Translations under genes and position numbers: made by a program
Source of the DNA: Candidatus Competibacteraceae bacterium
GTDB taxonomy: Bacteria > Pseudomonadota > Gammaproteobacteria > Competibacterales > Competibacteraceae
NCBI GenBank assembly: GCA_007120095.1
Contig: SKOM01000166.1
Span: 1 to 5,989, forward strand
Direction of reading: 5' to 3'
DNA length: 5,989 nt
Shown: piece after piece, positions 5,441 through 5,989 of the stretch
Numbering within the stretch: the first letter of the stretch is position 1
Layout of the letters: every line of letters begins with the position of its first letter
Notes under the pieces: model-generated
Told to the model about the DNA's origin: nothing
Database searches by the model: none
The model's input: only the letters and a program-made list of their open reading frames with translations

Positions 5441-5989
5441 ATGACAGACTTCAGCCATTGCAGTTATCAACTGCACATTTCTGTGACCCAGCCTATCCGG
5501 GTGCTGATCGGTGCTTGGGGTGAACGGGAGTTTCCGCCCGGACACTATATCTACACCGGCAGCGCCCGGCGCAACTTAAGCGCCCGCATCCCCCGCCATC
5601 TGCGCTCGCACAAGCGACTGCGCTGGCATATTGATTATCTGCTGAACGACCCTCACGTTTATATCACTGCCGTAACGACATCTAAACAAGCGGAATGTCG
5701 CTGGCATCAAGCCACTGCCGGTCGGGTATTGCACCCCGGTTTTGGAGCCAGTGACTGCCGAGCAGGTTGCGGCAGTCATTTGCTTTATGTGTCATCCGCC
5801 GAGCCAACCTGGCCGCCGAACGGCTCGATGACGAGCAGTGGTTGCTGGTCGCCAGATCCGATACTCCCCACCGGGCGATCCCGGAGTTCGCCGAGCGCTG
5901 GAGTATCGAAACCCTGTTCGCGGCGCTCAAAACCCGAGGGTTCCGCTTCGAGGACACTCATCTCACCAAGCCCGAGCGCATCGAGCGCT
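5441..5989 (+). CDS. DUF123 (GIY-YIG-related) protein, 3' end replaced by transposase DNA
   Basis: Residues 1-117 (to about 5791) match the DUF123 family, small proteins related to GIY-YIG nucleases. The signs are SYQLHISVTQPIRVLIG (8-24), HYIYTGSARRNLSARI (35-50), RHLRSHKRLRWHIDYLL (52-68), a glutamate in AECRWHQ (84-90), and the C-terminal GFGASDC...CGSHLLYV (100-117). This is nearly the whole family domain. From about residue 118 the translation turns into low-quality S/P/R-rich sequence because the DNA is transposase coding sequence read in another frame. No stop occurs before the window end, so the frame gives a fused product of at least 183 residues. The ATG at 5441 has no recognisable ribosome site, and an in-frame TAG at 5423-5425 excludes a longer start. 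The biochemical role of the family is not established. The domain call is secure; the gene is probably damaged at its end. Confidence 0.8.
   Translation, partial: MTDFSHCSYQLHISVTQPIRVLIGAWGEREFPPGHYIYTGSARRNLSARIPRHLRSHKRLRWHIDYLLNDPHVYITAVTTSKQAECRWHQATAGRVLHPGFGASDCRAGCGSHLLYVSSAEPTWPPNGSMTSSGCWSPDPILPTGRSRSSPSAGVSKPCSRRSKPEGSASRTLISPSPSASSA
5752..5778 (+). repeat. 9-bp inverted repeat inside the DUF123 3' region
   Basis: TGACTGCCG (5752-5760) and CGGCAGTCA (5770-5778) are perfect inverted copies around a 9-base spacer. They encode part of the conserved SDC...CGSH segment, so codon constraint may explain part of the symmetry. It lies just before the transposase junction. Confidence 0.5.
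5792..5989 (+). pseudogene. IS4-family transposase, 5'-truncated C-terminal fragment
   Basis: In the frame with codons at 5818-5820, 5887-5889 and so on, the sequence reads ERLDDEQWLLVARS, then FAERWSIETLFAALK, then TRGFRFEDTHLTKPERIER up to the window end. This is the C-terminal catalytic region of an IS4-family DDE transposase. The Y-(2)-R-(3)-E-(6)-K signature is present as F(5887-5889)-R(5896-5898)-E(5908-5910)-K(5929-5931), with phenylalanine for tyrosine, and the E is the expected third catalytic acid. The N-terminal part with the two catalytic aspartates is absent: upstream is DUF123 sequence, and this frame is closed by TGA at 5752-5754. GC is about 65% by hand count, against about 56% for 5461-5700. 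The left boundary is approximate (about 5785-5815). It is a remnant, not an active element; whether the 3' end is intact cannot be seen. Confidence 0.8.

Noticed and set aside
5682..5957. 91-codon minus-strand ORF across the DUF123-transposase junction
   Set aside because: It spans two unrelated sense-coding pieces, so it cannot be an ancestral gene, and it has no recognisable motifs.
5792..5989. Complete insertion sequence
   Set aside because: Only the C-terminal transposase region is present; no left terminal inverted repeat or target duplication is visible at the junction.
1..5989. CRISPR arrays, tRNA or rRNA genes
   Set aside because: No regularly spaced direct repeats and no recognisable tRNA or rRNA sequence were seen on either strand.

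Overview
The window looks like chromosomal DNA from a gammaproteobacterium of moderate GC content. The main support is the order argS followed by a 4-nt-overlapping SPOR-domain (FtsN-like) gene, an arrangement I recall from Pseudomonas-type genomes. The genus cannot be named from the sequence.

Minus-strand block (4932 down to 1). Six genes run in the same direction with short gaps: a GcvA-type LysR regulator (4932-3961), argS for arginyl-tRNA synthetase (3926-2244), a membrane-anchored SPOR-domain protein (2247-1633), a short-chain dehydrogenase/reductase (1602-928), a divergent metallo-beta-lactamase-fold-like protein (887-267), and the first 56 codons of a DUF262/GmrS-type protein cut off by the window edge (169-1). 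The block passes from housekeeping functions (tRNA charging, cell-envelope division) to accessory ones (an enzyme of unknown substrate, a probably metal-free MBL-like protein, and a possible restriction or phage-defence protein). A likely frameshift extends the MBL-like gene to within 24 bases of the DUF262 start.

Divergent intergenic region (4933-5078). It carries a good sigma70-type promoter for lysR, with a 17-bp palindrome over its -10 box. It also holds a weaker candidate promoter for the rightward genes and a 15-bp palindrome that touches the first rightward Shine-Dalgarno sequence.

Plus-strand block (5079-5989). A 28-residue uncharged single-span membrane peptide (5079-5165) is followed by a DUF1127 small basic protein (5202-5417). 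Both have strong ribosome binding sites, and both are placed to be controlled by the divergent LysR protein. Next comes a DUF123 (GIY-YIG-related) gene from 5441. Its conserved part ends near 5791, where it runs directly into the 3' part of an IS4-family transposase gene in a different frame (YREK-type signature, about 65% GC against about 56% for the DUF123 part). The DUF123 frame stays open to the window end, so this gene has apparently lost its own stop codon.

The least-described elements are the LysR / tiny membrane peptide / DUF1127 unit, the MBL-like protein without recognisable metal ligands next to a DUF262 gene, and the DUF123-IS junction. No RNA genes, CRISPR arrays or complete insertion sequences were seen.
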